Source: GCA-003244245 sp036501085
GTDB lineage: Bacteria > Actinomycetota > Actinomycetes > Mycobacteriales > Pseudonocardiaceae
DNA length: 17,514 bases
Direction of reading: 5' to 3'
Assembly (NCBI GenBank): GCA_036501085.1
Contig: DASYAZ010000111.1
Location: forward strand, 1-17,514
The number at the start of each line of letters is the position of its first letter. Position 1 is the first letter of the stretch. A program made the translations under genes and the position numbers. The notes beneath the pieces are model-generated. The model was given only the letters and a program-made list of their open reading frames with translations. It had not been told where the DNA came from and did not search any database. Positions 7,473 through 14,853 of this stretch are shown here, piece by piece.

Positions 7473-8304
7473 TCCCGCCAAGCAGGCCCGGGAGGCTCTT
7501 GGCGTCCGTCTTCGTGAGATCCGCAAGGAGGCGGGTCTCACGGGGCGGGCCTTGGCAGCCGGTATTGGGTGCCATTTCACGAAGATCAGCCGCATTGAAA
7601 ACGGCAGCCAGGCTCCCTCTGAGGAGAACATCAAGGCATGGTGCCGGGTTTGCCGCACTGAAAACCAAGTTCCTGACCTGATCGCCACCGCCCGTAGTAT
7701 CGAGTCGATGTATGTGGAGTGGCAGCGTCAGACGCGCGCGGGTATGAAGCGCCTCACGCTGTCCTCAGTGCCACTCTACGAACGCACTAAGCTGTTTCGT
7801 ATCTATGAACACAACGTCATTCCTGGGCTATTTCAGACCGCCGCGTACTCGGCGGAAATGCTGTCGTATTATATCAATTTTCTGGATACTCCGAACGACC
7901 TTGATGCTGCCGTCGAGGCCCGCATGGAGCGGCAGCGCATCGTCTACTCCGGCAATCGTCGCTTCGTGGTGGTGCTCGAAGAACACGCGATTCGGGCCCT
8001 TGTGGGGAATTTTGATATCATGGTCGGTCAGCTCGATCGCCTGCTCGGCGTGATATCGCTGCCCCGCGTTAGCCTCGGCATCATCCCAGAGGCCGTTCCC
8101 CGCACGGTGTTCACATCCGTTGGTTTCTGGATCTTTGACGACGCGATGGTCGAGATCGAGACCCCCACGGCCTCTCTGGAGATCACCCAGCCCCGCGAAG
8201 TCCGGCTCTACGCCACGATGTTCGAGCAGCTCCAGCAGTCAGCGGTGTACGGCGCCGAAGCCAGAGCGCTAGTGACCCGCGCGATGGCCGAGTTGGCTGG
8301 ATGA
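7453..8304 (+). CDS. XRE-family regulator with DUF5753 domain (Scr1-like)
   Basis: A 283-residue DNA-binding regulator. Residues 13-70 form an XRE helix-turn-helix (LGVRLREIRKEAGLTGRALA, then HFTKISRIENG). The C-terminal region from about 105 to 280 is the DUF5753 domain, recognised by NVIPGLFQTAAYSAEML (121-137), the VVLEEHAIRALVG strand (173-185) and the YATMFEQLQQSAV segment near the end. Proteins of this build are annotated as Scr1-family, antitoxin-like regulators and are usually paired with DUF397 proteins. GTG 7453 is chosen because it lies 20 bp before the DUF6879 stop and places the helix-turn-helix correctly; the open frame further upstream lies inside DUF6879. The stretch around 7861-7890 is notably AT-rich for this genome. 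It probably autoregulates its own operon. Family call firm, target unknown. Confidence 0.92.
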   Translation: MSTGRPSPAKQAREALGVRLREIRKEAGLTGRALAAGIGCHFTKISRIENGSQAPSEENIKAWCRVCRTENQVPDLIATARSIESMYVEWQRQTRAGMKRLTLSSVPLYERTKLFRIYEHNVIPGLFQTAAYSAEMLSYYINFLDTPNDLDAAVEARMERQRIVYSGNRRFVVVLEEHAIRALVGNFDIMVGQLDRLLGVISLPRVSLGIIPEAVPRTVFTSVGFWIFDDAMVEIETPTASLEITQPREVRLYATMFEQLQQSAVYGAEARALVTRAMAELAG

Positions 8305-8314
8305 GGGCGAGGCT

Positions 8315-8464
8315 GTGCCACTGCATGCCACCGCCGATCCGCGTCGCGAACTCGACAGCAGCGACATCTTGATCGGCACTCGGGTCACCTGCGTCGAGTT
8401 CACGGACGGGCGCGACGCGAGCCCACGCTGGGCGACACACGCTTTGCGTCAGGGCGAGAATTAA
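8315..8464 (+). CDS. Possible decayed DUF397-like small protein (49 aa)
   Basis: A 49-codon frame starting at GTG 8315, 7 nt after a GAGGG site, directly downstream of the DUF5753 regulator and ending 5 bp before sufR. DUF397 proteins typically read W-x-K-S-S-x-S, about seven residues, C-V-E-V, then a tail ending W-x-x-F-x-x-x-x-x-x-G-E-F. Here I see L-D-S-S, nine residues, T-C-V-E-F-T-D-G, a shortened middle, then PRW and LRQGEN. The location is the one expected of a DUF397 partner. The match is short, the W/K are missing, and the central RDSK region appears deleted, so this may be a relic or a chance frame. The same bases must also carry control signals for sufR. Confidence 0.3.
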   Translation: MPLHATADPRRELDSSDILIGTRVTCVEFTDGRDASPRWATHALRQGEN

Positions 8465-8478
8465 GTAACATGGGTGTT
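8439..8478 (+). promoter_or_regulatory. Candidate suf operon control region (inverted repeats upstream of sufR)
   Basis: Two short palindromes lie at the head of the suf operon: ACGC-ttt-GCGT (8439-8449) and AACA-tggg-TGTT (8467-8478), the second spanning the ATG of sufR. A TAAGTA (8462-8467) could act as a -10 element. SufR repressors bind a palindrome near their own start in other bacteria, so an operator is expected here. Neither repeat clearly matches the mycobacterial SufR site as I remember it (ACACT-N5-TGTGA), and no convincing -35 is seen. Transcription could also read through from the island genes. Confidence 0.25.
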
Positions 8479-9210
8479 GTGAAAAACGTCGGGGCTGATC
8501 GTCGCACCCGTGAGTCGGTGGCACGGGAGTTGCTGGAGCACGGTCCAGTGACAGCTGCGCAGGTTGCCGACTCGTTGGGGCTCAGCCCTGCGGCGGTGCG
8601 CCGCCACTTGGACGCGCTGCTTGCCGACGGGCAGGCCAGCTACCGTTCGGCGCCCCGCCGGACTCCTCGTGGCCGGGGCCGTCCAGCCAAGTTCTTCCTG
8701 CTCACCGCAGCTGGAAGGGCTCGATTCGAGCACACTTACGATGATCTCGCAGTGGCCGCGCTGCATTTCCTGGCCGAGCGCGACGGCGAGCAAGCGGTCC
8801 GCTCTTTCGCGGAACGCCGGGTGACCGACCTGGTCGGCCGGCACCGTGCCGAGGTAGCCGCGGCACCGGACCCGCTGGCGCGAGCGCAGCTACTGGCCGT
8901 CGCCCTGAGCACCGAGGGTTACGCCGCCTCGGCTGAGCATGTCGGGGCGGGTACGCAGCTGTGCCAGCACCACTGCCCGGTCTCGCACGTCGCAGCGGAG
9001 TTCCCGCAGCTGTGTGAAGCCGAGACCGAGGCCTTCGCCGACCTGCTCGGTGTTCACGTACAACGGCTGGCCACGATCGCCCGGGGTGATGCGGTCTGCA
9101 CCACCCATATCCCGGAGGCCCGGGCGGCGCGCGCTACCCGAAAAGCACAGCCCGTAACCCCAACAAGTGTGTCGCCCACTCCCACCACGAAACCGGATGG
9201 AGGCGTCTGA
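8470..9210 (+). CDS. sufR: SufR, Fe-S-sensing transcriptional repressor of the suf operon
   Basis: A 246-residue ArsR/DeoR-like winged-helix regulator that in other bacteria binds an Fe-S cluster and represses suf transcription when clusters are sufficient. The helix-turn-helix is at 14-50 (VARELLEHGPVTAAQVADSL then SPAAVRRHLDALL) and the wing is Arg/Pro-rich (61-72). Cysteines 165, 169 and 182 form the C-x3-C-x12-C cluster-binding pattern, and Cys210 is a possible fourth ligand. The last 25 residues are a Pro/Thr-rich tail. ATG 8470 has a GGGCGAG site 11 nt upstream; an alternative in-frame GTG at 8479 would remove three residues. It is first in the operon and 3 bp before sufB, whose GGAGG site lies inside its 3' end. 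Same position as Rv1460 in M. tuberculosis. Confidence 0.93.
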   Translation: MGVVKNVGADRRTRESVARELLEHGPVTAAQVADSLGLSPAAVRRHLDALLADGQASYRSAPRRTPRGRGRPAKFFLLTAAGRARFEHTYDDLAVAALHFLAERDGEQAVRSFAERRVTDLVGRHRAEVAAAPDPLARAQLLAVALSTEGYAASAEHVGAGTQLCQHHCPVSHVAAEFPQLCEAETEAFADLLGVHVQRLATIARGDAVCTTHIPEARAARATRKAQPVTPTSVSPTPTTKPDGGV

Positions 9211-9213
9211 AGC

Positions 9214-10674
9214 ATGACGACTGCCCCTGAGCAGGATGTGCGAGCGCAGACCGCCCAAGCCCCCCCACTCACCCAGGAAGAAACCCTCTCTCAGCTGGGT
9301 CGCTACGAGTATGGCTGGGCTGACTCCGACCTCGCCGGCTCCGGCGCCCAGCGTGGCCTGTCCGAAGCCGTGGTCCGCGACATCTCGGCTAAGAAGAACG
9401 AGCCGGAGTGGATGCTGGAGACCCGGCTGAAGGCGCTACGCCTGTTCCAGCGCAAGCCGATGCCGCACTGGGGCGCAGACCTGTCCGGCATCGATTTCGA
9501 CAACATCAAGTACTTCGTCCGGTCGACCGAGAAGCAGGCCACATCCTGGGAGGACCTGCCTGACGACATCAAGTCCACCTACGACCGGCTGGGCATCCCC
9601 GAGGCGGAGAAGGCCCGGCTGGTGGCCGGGGTGGCCGCGCAGTACGAGTCCGAGGTCGTCTATCACAAGATCCGCGAGGACCTCGAGGAACAGGGCGTGC
9701 TGTTCCTGGACACCGACACCGCGCTGCGGGAGCAGCCGGAGATCTTCCAGCAGTACTTCGCCAGCGTGATACCCGCTGGGGACAACAAGTTCGCCGCGCT
9801 GAACACCGCGGTGTGGTCCGGTGGGTCGTTCATCTACGTGCCTCCCGGGGTGCACGTCGATATCCCGCTGCAGGCCTACTTCCGGATCAACACCGAGAAC
9901 ATGGGCCAGTTCGAGCGCACGCTGATCATCGTCGACGAGGGTGCGTACGTGCACTACGTCGAGGGCTGCACGGCGCCGATCTACAAGTCCGACTCGCTGC
10001 ACTCCGCGGTCGTCGAGATCATCGTCAAGAAGGGCGGCCGCTGCCGGTACACCACGATCCAGAACTGGTCGAACAACGTCTACAACCTGGTCACCAAGCG
10101 GGCCACCGCCGCCGAGGGCGCGACCATGGAGTGGATCGACGGCAACCTCGGCTCCAAGGTCACCATGAAATACCCCTCGGTCTGGCTGATCGGTGAGCAC
10201 GCCAAGGGTGAGGTGCTCTCGGTGGCCTGCGCGGGCGAGGGTCAGCACCAGGACGCCGGGGCGAAGATGGTGCACGCCGCACCGCACACCTCGAGCACGA
10301 TCGTGTCCAAGTCGGTCGCGCGCGGTGGCGGGCGCACCTCCTACCGTGGGCTGGTCCAGGTCAACGAGGGCAGCCACCACTCCCGGTCCACGGTGAAGTG
10401 CGACGCCCTGCTGGTGGATCAGATCAGCCGCTCGGACACCTATCCCTACGTCGACATCCGCGAGGACGACGTGTCGATGGGCCACGAGGCCACCGTCTCC
10501 AAGGTCAGCGACGACCAGCTCTTCTACCTGATGAGCCGCGGGCTGGCCGAGGACGAGGCGATGGCCATGATCGTGCGCGGGTTCATCGAGCCGATCGCCC
10601 GCGAGCTGCCCATGGAGTACGCCTTGGAACTGAACCGCCTGATCGAGCTGCAGATGGAAGGGGCCGTCGGCTGA
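9214..10674 (+). CDS. sufB: SufB, Fe-S cluster scaffold subunit
   Basis: Core scaffold of the SufBCD complex, 486 residues, cytoplasmic. Persulfide sulfur is received and clusters are built at the SufB-SufD interface. The N-terminal helical part contains the DDIKSTYDRLGIPEAEK segment (about 114-130) and the rest is the right-handed beta-helix. Cys252 (VEGCTAPIY) corresponds to the sulfur-accepting Cys254 of E. coli SufB. Cys396 (VKCDALLVD) and the His424-Glu425 pair (MGHEATVSK) correspond to the assembly-site residues near the SufD interface. In M. tuberculosis SufB is split by an intein; here the gene is uninterrupted, with no insertion at Cys252. GGAGG at 9199-9203 lies 10 nt before the ATG. 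Near-identical in wording to the mycobacterial protein outside the intein. Confidence 0.97.
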   Translation: MTTAPEQDVRAQTAQAPPLTQEETLSQLGRYEYGWADSDLAGSGAQRGLSEAVVRDISAKKNEPEWMLETRLKALRLFQRKPMPHWGADLSGIDFDNIKYFVRSTEKQATSWEDLPDDIKSTYDRLGIPEAEKARLVAGVAAQYESEVVYHKIREDLEEQGVLFLDTDTALREQPEIFQQYFASVIPAGDNKFAALNTAVWSGGSFIYVPPGVHVDIPLQAYFRINTENMGQFERTLIIVDEGAYVHYVEGCTAPIYKSDSLHSAVVEIIVKKGGRCRYTTIQNWSNNVYNLVTKRATAAEGATMEWIDGNLGSKVTMKYPSVWLIGEHAKGEVLSVACAGEGQHQDAGAKMVHAAPHTSSTIVSKSVARGGGRTSYRGLVQVNEGSHHSRSTVKCDALLVDQISRSDTYPYVDIREDDVSMGHEATVSKVSDDQLFYLMSRGLAEDEAMAMIVRGFIEPIARELPMEYALELNRLIELQMEGAVG

Positions 10675-10675
10675 G

Positions 10676-11848
10676 ATGACGGCGACCACTGACCGATCGG
10701 AACTCAGCGTTCCGATCGTCTCTAGGGCGGAACGATTCACCTCCTATGACGTGGACGCCTTCGAGGTGCCCACGGGGCGGGAGGAGGAGTGGCGGTTCAC
10801 CCCGCTGCGGCGGCTACGCGGGCTGCACCAGGGTGCCGCTGCCACCGGTACTGCGCAGATCAGCGTGCAGGCGGGTGACAAGGCAGACGGGGTCACCGTC
10901 GAGAAGGTGGGTCGGGCCGACCCACGCTTGGGCGATGGTGGGGTCCCCGCCGACCGGGTTGCGGCGCAGGCGTGGAGTGCTGTGGACCACGCCACGGTGG
11001 TGACCGTGCCGGCGCAGACCCGGATCGAAGACCCGGTGACGGTGACCGTCACCGGGCCGGGCGTGGGGGAGATCGCCTACGGGCACCTGCAGCTGCGCCT
11101 CGAGGCCTTCGCCGAGGCGGTGGTGGTCCTCGACTACCTCGGTAGCGGCACCTATGCGGAGAACGTCGAAATCGTCCTCGCCGACGGCGCCCGGCTGACT
11201 CTGGTCAGCGTGCAGGACTGGGCCGACGACGCGGTGCACGTCGCCGCGCAGCACACCTGCCTGGGTCGTGATGCGGTCCTGCGTGCCACCACGGTGAGTC
11301 TGGGCGGTGATCTGGTGCGCCAGTCCCCGACGGTGACCTTCAGCCAGCCCGGCGGCGACGCCGAGTTGCTGGGACTGTACTTCGCCGACGCCGGGCAGCA
11401 CCTGGAGCACCGCCTGCTGGTGGACCATGCGGTCCCGCATTGCCGTTCCAACGTCGCGTACAAGGGCGCGCTGCAGGGCAGTCCGGGCGAGCCGGACGCG
11501 CACACCGTGTGGATCGGCGATGTCCTCATTCAGGCCGCCGCGGAGGGCACCGATACCTTCGAGGTCAACCGCAACCTGGTGCTCACCGACGGTGCCCGAG
11601 CGGATTCGGTGCCCAACCTGGAGATCGAGACCGGGGAGATCGTCGGTGCGGGTCATGCCAGCACTACGGGCCGCTTCGATGACGAGCAGCTGTTCTACCT
11701 GACCTCCCGGGGCATCCCCGCCGACCAGGCCCGCCGGCTGGTGGTGCGGGGCTTCTTCGGTGAGATCCTGCAGAAGATCACTGTCATGCCGGTCCGGGAG
11801 CGGCTGGCAGCGGCGATCGAGGCTGAGCTGGAAGCGGTGGGGGTATGA
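10676..11848 (+). CDS. sufD: SufD, Fe-S cluster assembly subunit
   Basis: SufB paralogue and partner in SufBC2D, 390 residues. The N-terminal region has the family motif P-x-x-R-E-E-E-W-R-F-T-P (32-43). The beta-helix domain follows, with SNVAYKGAL and the conserved C-terminal stretch AGHASTTGRFDDEQLFYLTSRGI; its His327 corresponds to the E. coli SufD histidine (His360) implicated in cluster assembly at the SufB interface. The C-terminal helices (ARRLVVRGFFGEILQKI) contact SufC. The ATG is 1 bp after the sufB stop, so the two are translationally coupled and made in equal amounts, as expected for the complex. Confidence 0.96.
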   Translation: MTATTDRSELSVPIVSRAERFTSYDVDAFEVPTGREEEWRFTPLRRLRGLHQGAAATGTAQISVQAGDKADGVTVEKVGRADPRLGDGGVPADRVAAQAWSAVDHATVVTVPAQTRIEDPVTVTVTGPGVGEIAYGHLQLRLEAFAEAVVVLDYLGSGTYAENVEIVLADGARLTLVSVQDWADDAVHVAAQHTCLGRDAVLRATTVSLGGDLVRQSPTVTFSQPGGDAELLGLYFADAGQHLEHRLLVDHAVPHCRSNVAYKGALQGSPGEPDAHTVWIGDVLIQAAAEGTDTFEVNRNLVLTDGARADSVPNLEIETGEIVGAGHASTTGRFDDEQLFYLTSRGIPADQARRLVVRGFFGEILQKITVMPVRERLAAAIEAELEAVGV

Positions 11849-11889
11849 CCCCTGAAGTGCCTTTTACCGCGGCGGTGGCGGCGATATGA
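11845..11889 (+). other. 14-codon linking frame between sufD and the Rieske gene
   Basis: A 14-codon frame beginning with an ATGA overlap on the sufD stop (ATG 11845, TGA 11846-11848) and ending with an ATGA overlap on the start of the Rieske gene (ATG 11886, TGA 11887-11889). It encodes MTPEVPFTAAVAAI. A ribosome ending sufD could restart here, finish 14 codons later and restart again at the Rieske gene, keeping translation continuous across the 37-bp gap. It may be chance; no product is claimed. Confidence 0.3.
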
Positions 11890-12209
11890 GCGCTATCCGG
11901 GTCTGCGGCCTGGCGGATCTCAAGGACGAAGTGCCGGCCGGTTTCGAGGTCGAGAACGTGCCGGTGGTCCTGGTCCGCCAGGGCGAACAGGTGTACGCGC
12001 TGGCCGATATCTGCTCGCACGCCGAGATCGCGCTGTCCGAAGGCGAGGTGACCCGCAAGGGCTTGGAGTGCTGGCTGCACGGATCATGCTTTGACCTCGC
12101 CACCGGGGAGCCGTCCTCACCACCGGCGTCCGAGCCGGTGGACACCTATGCCGTGACGATCGACGGTGACGATGTCTACGTCGACCCCGCTACCGTGACC
12201 AACCGCTGA
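11886..12209 (+). CDS. Rieske-type [2Fe-2S] ferredoxin in the suf operon
   Basis: A 107-residue soluble Rieske protein of the non-heme-iron-oxygenase ferredoxin type. The cluster ligands are intact: Cys43-x-His45 (CSH) and Cys62-x2-His65 (CWLH), with 16 residues between His45 and Cys62. There is no signal or twin-arginine sequence, so it is cytoplasmic. It lies between sufD and sufC, an arrangement I associate with several actinobacteria but absent from the M. tuberculosis operon. Likely roles are electron transfer during cluster assembly or a client that reports on it; neither is shown by sequence. The residue after the second ligand pair is Gly66 followed by SCFDLATGEP, the usual third loop. 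The ATG overlaps the stop of a 14-codon linking frame. Confidence 0.93.
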   Translation: MSAIRVCGLADLKDEVPAGFEVENVPVVLVRQGEQVYALADICSHAEIALSEGEVTRKGLECWLHGSCFDLATGEPSSPPASEPVDTYAVTIDGDDVYVDPATVTNR

Positions 12210-12263
12210 TCACCTTCGGTAGAACCAACCAACTCAATCGCTAGCAGGAGCTGACACACACCG

Positions 12264-13055
12264 ATGACCACCTTGGAGATCAGGGACCTGCATGTCGCGG
12301 TGCCCACCGACGGCGAGCAGACCCCCGAGAAAGAGATCCTGCGCGGCGTTGATCTCACCGTACGGGCAGGGGAGACCCACGCGATGATGGGGCCCAACGG
12401 GTCGGGCAAGTCCACCCTGGCCTACTCCATCGCTGGACACCCGAAATATCGAGTCACTTCGGGGCAGGTGCTTCTCGATGGCGCCGATGTGCTGTCGATG
12501 TCCGTCGACGAACGCGCCCGAGCGGGTCTGTTCCTGGCCATGCAGTACCCGGTCGAAGTGCCCGGGGTGTCGATGACGAACTTCCTGCGCACGGCGGCCA
12601 CCGCGACCCGGGGCGAGGCCCCCAAGCTACGCACCTGGGTCAAAGAGGTCAAAGCGGCGATGTCCGAGCTGGACATCGACCCCGCCTTCGCCGAGCGCAG
12701 CGTGAACGAGGGTTTCTCCGGCGGCGAGAAGAAGCGCCACGAGATCCTGCAGCTCTCGCTGCTCAAGCCCAGGATCGCGGTGCTGGACGAGACCGACTCC
12801 GGTCTGGACGTCGACGCGCTGCGGGTGGTCTCCGACGGGGTGAACCGGTACCGGGCCGCCGGGGACGTCGGCGTGCTGCTGATCACCCACTACACCCGGA
12901 TTCTGCGGCATATCACTCCGGACTACGTCCACGTTTTCTCTGGTGGACGGATCGTGGAGTCCGGCGGGCAGGAGCTTGCCGAAGAACTGGAGTCCGGCGG
13001 CTATGAGCGCTTCACCCGCCGGCAGGAGCCGGAGATAACGGGGGTTGCACCGTGA
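12264..13055 (+). CDS. sufC: SufC, ATPase of the SufBCD complex
   Basis: Cytoplasmic ABC-type ATPase, 263 residues, that binds SufB and SufD and drives the conformational change needed for cluster assembly. Motifs: Walker A GPNGSGKST (43-51), Q-loop MQYP (Gln94), signature FSGGEKKR (151-158), Walker B IAVLDETDSGLD (171-182) and H-loop His209. The Glu-Thr-Asp form of Walker B and the FSGGEKKR signature are typical of SufC and separate it from transport ATPases. AGGAG at 12246-12250 lies 13 nt before the ATG, a rather long spacing. A 54-bp gap separates it from the Rieske gene, the largest inside the operon. The 3' end overlaps sufS by 4 bp (GTGA). Confidence 0.97.
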   Translation: MTTLEIRDLHVAVPTDGEQTPEKEILRGVDLTVRAGETHAMMGPNGSGKSTLAYSIAGHPKYRVTSGQVLLDGADVLSMSVDERARAGLFLAMQYPVEVPGVSMTNFLRTAATATRGEAPKLRTWVKEVKAAMSELDIDPAFAERSVNEGFSGGEKKRHEILQLSLLKPRIAVLDETDSGLDVDALRVVSDGVNRYRAAGDVGVLLITHYTRILRHITPDYVHVFSGGRIVESGGQELAEELESGGYERFTRRQEPEITGVAP

Positions 13056-14374
13056 CAGTAACGAGTGGGCCCGCGACGACCAGCGGGCCGGCGACGGCTG
13101 GGCCGTTGACCGCCCACGAGATGGAGACGATCCGGGCCGATTTCCCGATCCTGTCCCGCACGGTGCGGGAGAACCGGCCTCTGGTGTACCTGGACTCCGG
13201 GGCCACCTCGCAGCGGCCCCGGCAGGTACTGGATGCCGAGCGCGCCTTCGTCGAGCAGCACAACGCCGCGGTGCACCGCGGCGCGCACCAGCTCGCGGAG
13301 GAGGCTGACGAGGCGTACGAGTCGGCCCGGGCGCGGATCGCGACCTTCGTCGGTGTCCAGCCCGATGAGGTGGTGTTCACCAAGAACGCGACCGAGGGGA
13401 TCAACCTGGTCGCCTACGCGCTGGGCAACGCCTCGATCGGCAGCGACACCGGCCCGGCGAAGCGCTTCGCGCTGGCGGCCGGAGACGAGGTCGTGGTGAC
13501 CGAGATGGAGCACCACGCCAACCTGGTGCCCTGGCAGGAACTGTGCCGGCGTACCGGTGCGACGCTGCGCTGGTATCAGGTGACCGACGGCGGCCGGCTG
13601 GACCTGGACTCCCTCGAGCTCACCGCGCGGACCAAGGTGGTGGCTTTCACCCACCAGTCCAATGTGATGGGCACCGTCACCCCGGTCGCGGAGCTGGTCC
13701 GCCGGGCCCGTGCGGTGGGGGCGCTGACCGTGCTGGACGCCTGCCAGTCGGTACCGCACTCCCCGGTCGACGTGTCCGCGCTGGACGTGGACTTCGCCGT
13801 GTTCTCGGGCCACAAGATGCTGGGGCCCTCCGGGGTGGGCGTGCTCTACGGTCGCCGCGAGCTGCTCGAGGTGCTGCCGCCGTTCATCACCGGCGGGTCG
13901 ATGATCGAGCTGGTGAAGATGGAGGTCTCCACCTACGCCCCACCCCCGCAACGCTTCGAGGCCGGGGTGCCGATGACCTCCCAAGCGGTCGGCCTGGGCG
14001 CGGCTGTGGACTACCTCTCGGCGATCGGCATGGACCGGGTCGCTGCGCATGAGGGCATGCTGACCGAACGGGCGCTCAACGGGCTCTCGGAGATCGACGG
14101 CGTGCGGATCATCGGTCCTACCAGCATCGACGCCCGGGGTGGCGCGGTGTCTTTCGATCTCAAGGACGTGCATCCACACGACGCCGGGCAGGTGCTCGAC
14201 GACCTGGGAATCGCGGTCCGGGCCAGCCACCACTGCGCCTGGCCGCTGCACCGCCGTTTCGGGATCGCCGCGTCGGTGCGGGCGAGTTTTGCGGTGTACA
14301 ACACCCCCGCCGAGGTCGATACGCTGCTGGACGGGGTGCGCGAGGTGCGCCGATTCTTCCGGGTGGGGGCATGA
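13052..14374 (+). CDS. sufS: SufS, group II cysteine desulfurase
   Basis: PLP enzyme of 440 residues that removes sulfur from L-cysteine, giving alanine and an enzyme persulfide passed to SufU. The PLP Schiff-base lysine is Lys255 (FSGHKMLGPSG) and the persulfide-forming cysteine is Cys395 in RASHHCAWPLHRRF. Also visible are VYLDSGATSQRP (46-57), HRGAHQLAEEAD, and the PLP-binding EMEHHANLVPW. The first 25 residues are a Thr/Gly/Pro-rich extension that is probably disordered. A short insertion (SIGSDTGPAKRFALAAG) precedes the EVVVTEMEHH strand. The GTG start overlaps the sufC stop by 4 bp, and the stop overlaps the sufU start by 4 bp. Confidence 0.97.
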   Translation: MTVTSGPATTSGPATAGPLTAHEMETIRADFPILSRTVRENRPLVYLDSGATSQRPRQVLDAERAFVEQHNAAVHRGAHQLAEEADEAYESARARIATFVGVQPDEVVFTKNATEGINLVAYALGNASIGSDTGPAKRFALAAGDEVVVTEMEHHANLVPWQELCRRTGATLRWYQVTDGGRLDLDSLELTARTKVVAFTHQSNVMGTVTPVAELVRRARAVGALTVLDACQSVPHSPVDVSALDVDFAVFSGHKMLGPSGVGVLYGRRELLEVLPPFITGGSMIELVKMEVSTYAPPPQRFEAGVPMTSQAVGLGAAVDYLSAIGMDRVAAHEGMLTERALNGLSEIDGVRIIGPTSIDARGGAVSFDLKDVHPHDAGQVLDDLGIAVRASHHCAWPLHRRFGIAASVRASFAVYNTPAEVDTLLDGVREVRRFFRVGA

Positions 14375-14853
14375 AGATCGAGCAGATGTACCAGGAGATC
14401 ATCCTGGATCACTACCGCAACCCGCACCGCAGCGGTCTGCGGGAGCCCTTCGACGCCGAGTCTTACCAGATCAATCCCACCTGCGGGGATGAGGTGACCC
14501 TGCGGGTGGCGCTGGACGGTGATCGGGTGGCCGACGTGTCCTACGACGCGATCGGGTGTTCGATCAGCCAGGCGGCGACCTCGGTGCTCACCGATCTGGT
14601 GGTCGGCCAAACCCTGGCTGAATCTAGCGCGACGATGGATGCCTTCGTCACGATGGTGCAGAGCCGGGGCCAGGTGGAGCCCGACGAGGACGTGCTCGCC
14701 GACGGCGTGGCTTTCGCCGGGGTGGCCCGGTACCCGGCTCGGGTGAAATGCGCCCTGCTGGGCTGGATGGCGTTCAAGGACGCCGTCGGCCGGGCCGGAA
14801 CCGGTAACGGGACCGCTGAAGCGGGCAAGGCCCAGGAAGCGGAGGCACAGTGA
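14371..14853 (+). CDS. sufU: SufU, zinc-dependent sulfurtransferase partner of SufS
   Basis: A 160-residue protein related to the IscU fold. In Gram-positive bacteria SufU binds zinc and accepts sulfur from SufS rather than acting as a scaffold. The zinc ligands Cys38, Asp40 (PTCGDE), Cys63 (GCSIS) and Cys127 (VKCALLGW) are all present. The insertion between the second and third cysteines that separates SufU from IscU is present, as is the lack of the IscU Lys-rich HscA motif. The last 20 residues are a low-complexity Gly/Ala/Glu tail. ATG 14371 overlaps the sufS stop (ATGA), matching its direct interaction with SufS. Confidence 0.95.
   Translation: MKIEQMYQEIILDHYRNPHRSGLREPFDAESYQINPTCGDEVTLRVALDGDRVADVSYDAIGCSISQAATSVLTDLVVGQTLAESSATMDAFVTMVQSRGQVEPDEDVLADGVAFAGVARYPARVKCALLGWMAFKDAVGRAGTGNGTAEAGKAQEAEAQ

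Noticed and set aside
9436..10740. 434-codon minus-strand frame
   Set aside because: Antisense to sufB, with His/Asp/Val-rich shadow wording and no domain.
13001..14251. 416-codon minus-strand frame
   Set aside because: Antisense to sufS, which has all catalytic residues; no recognisable family.
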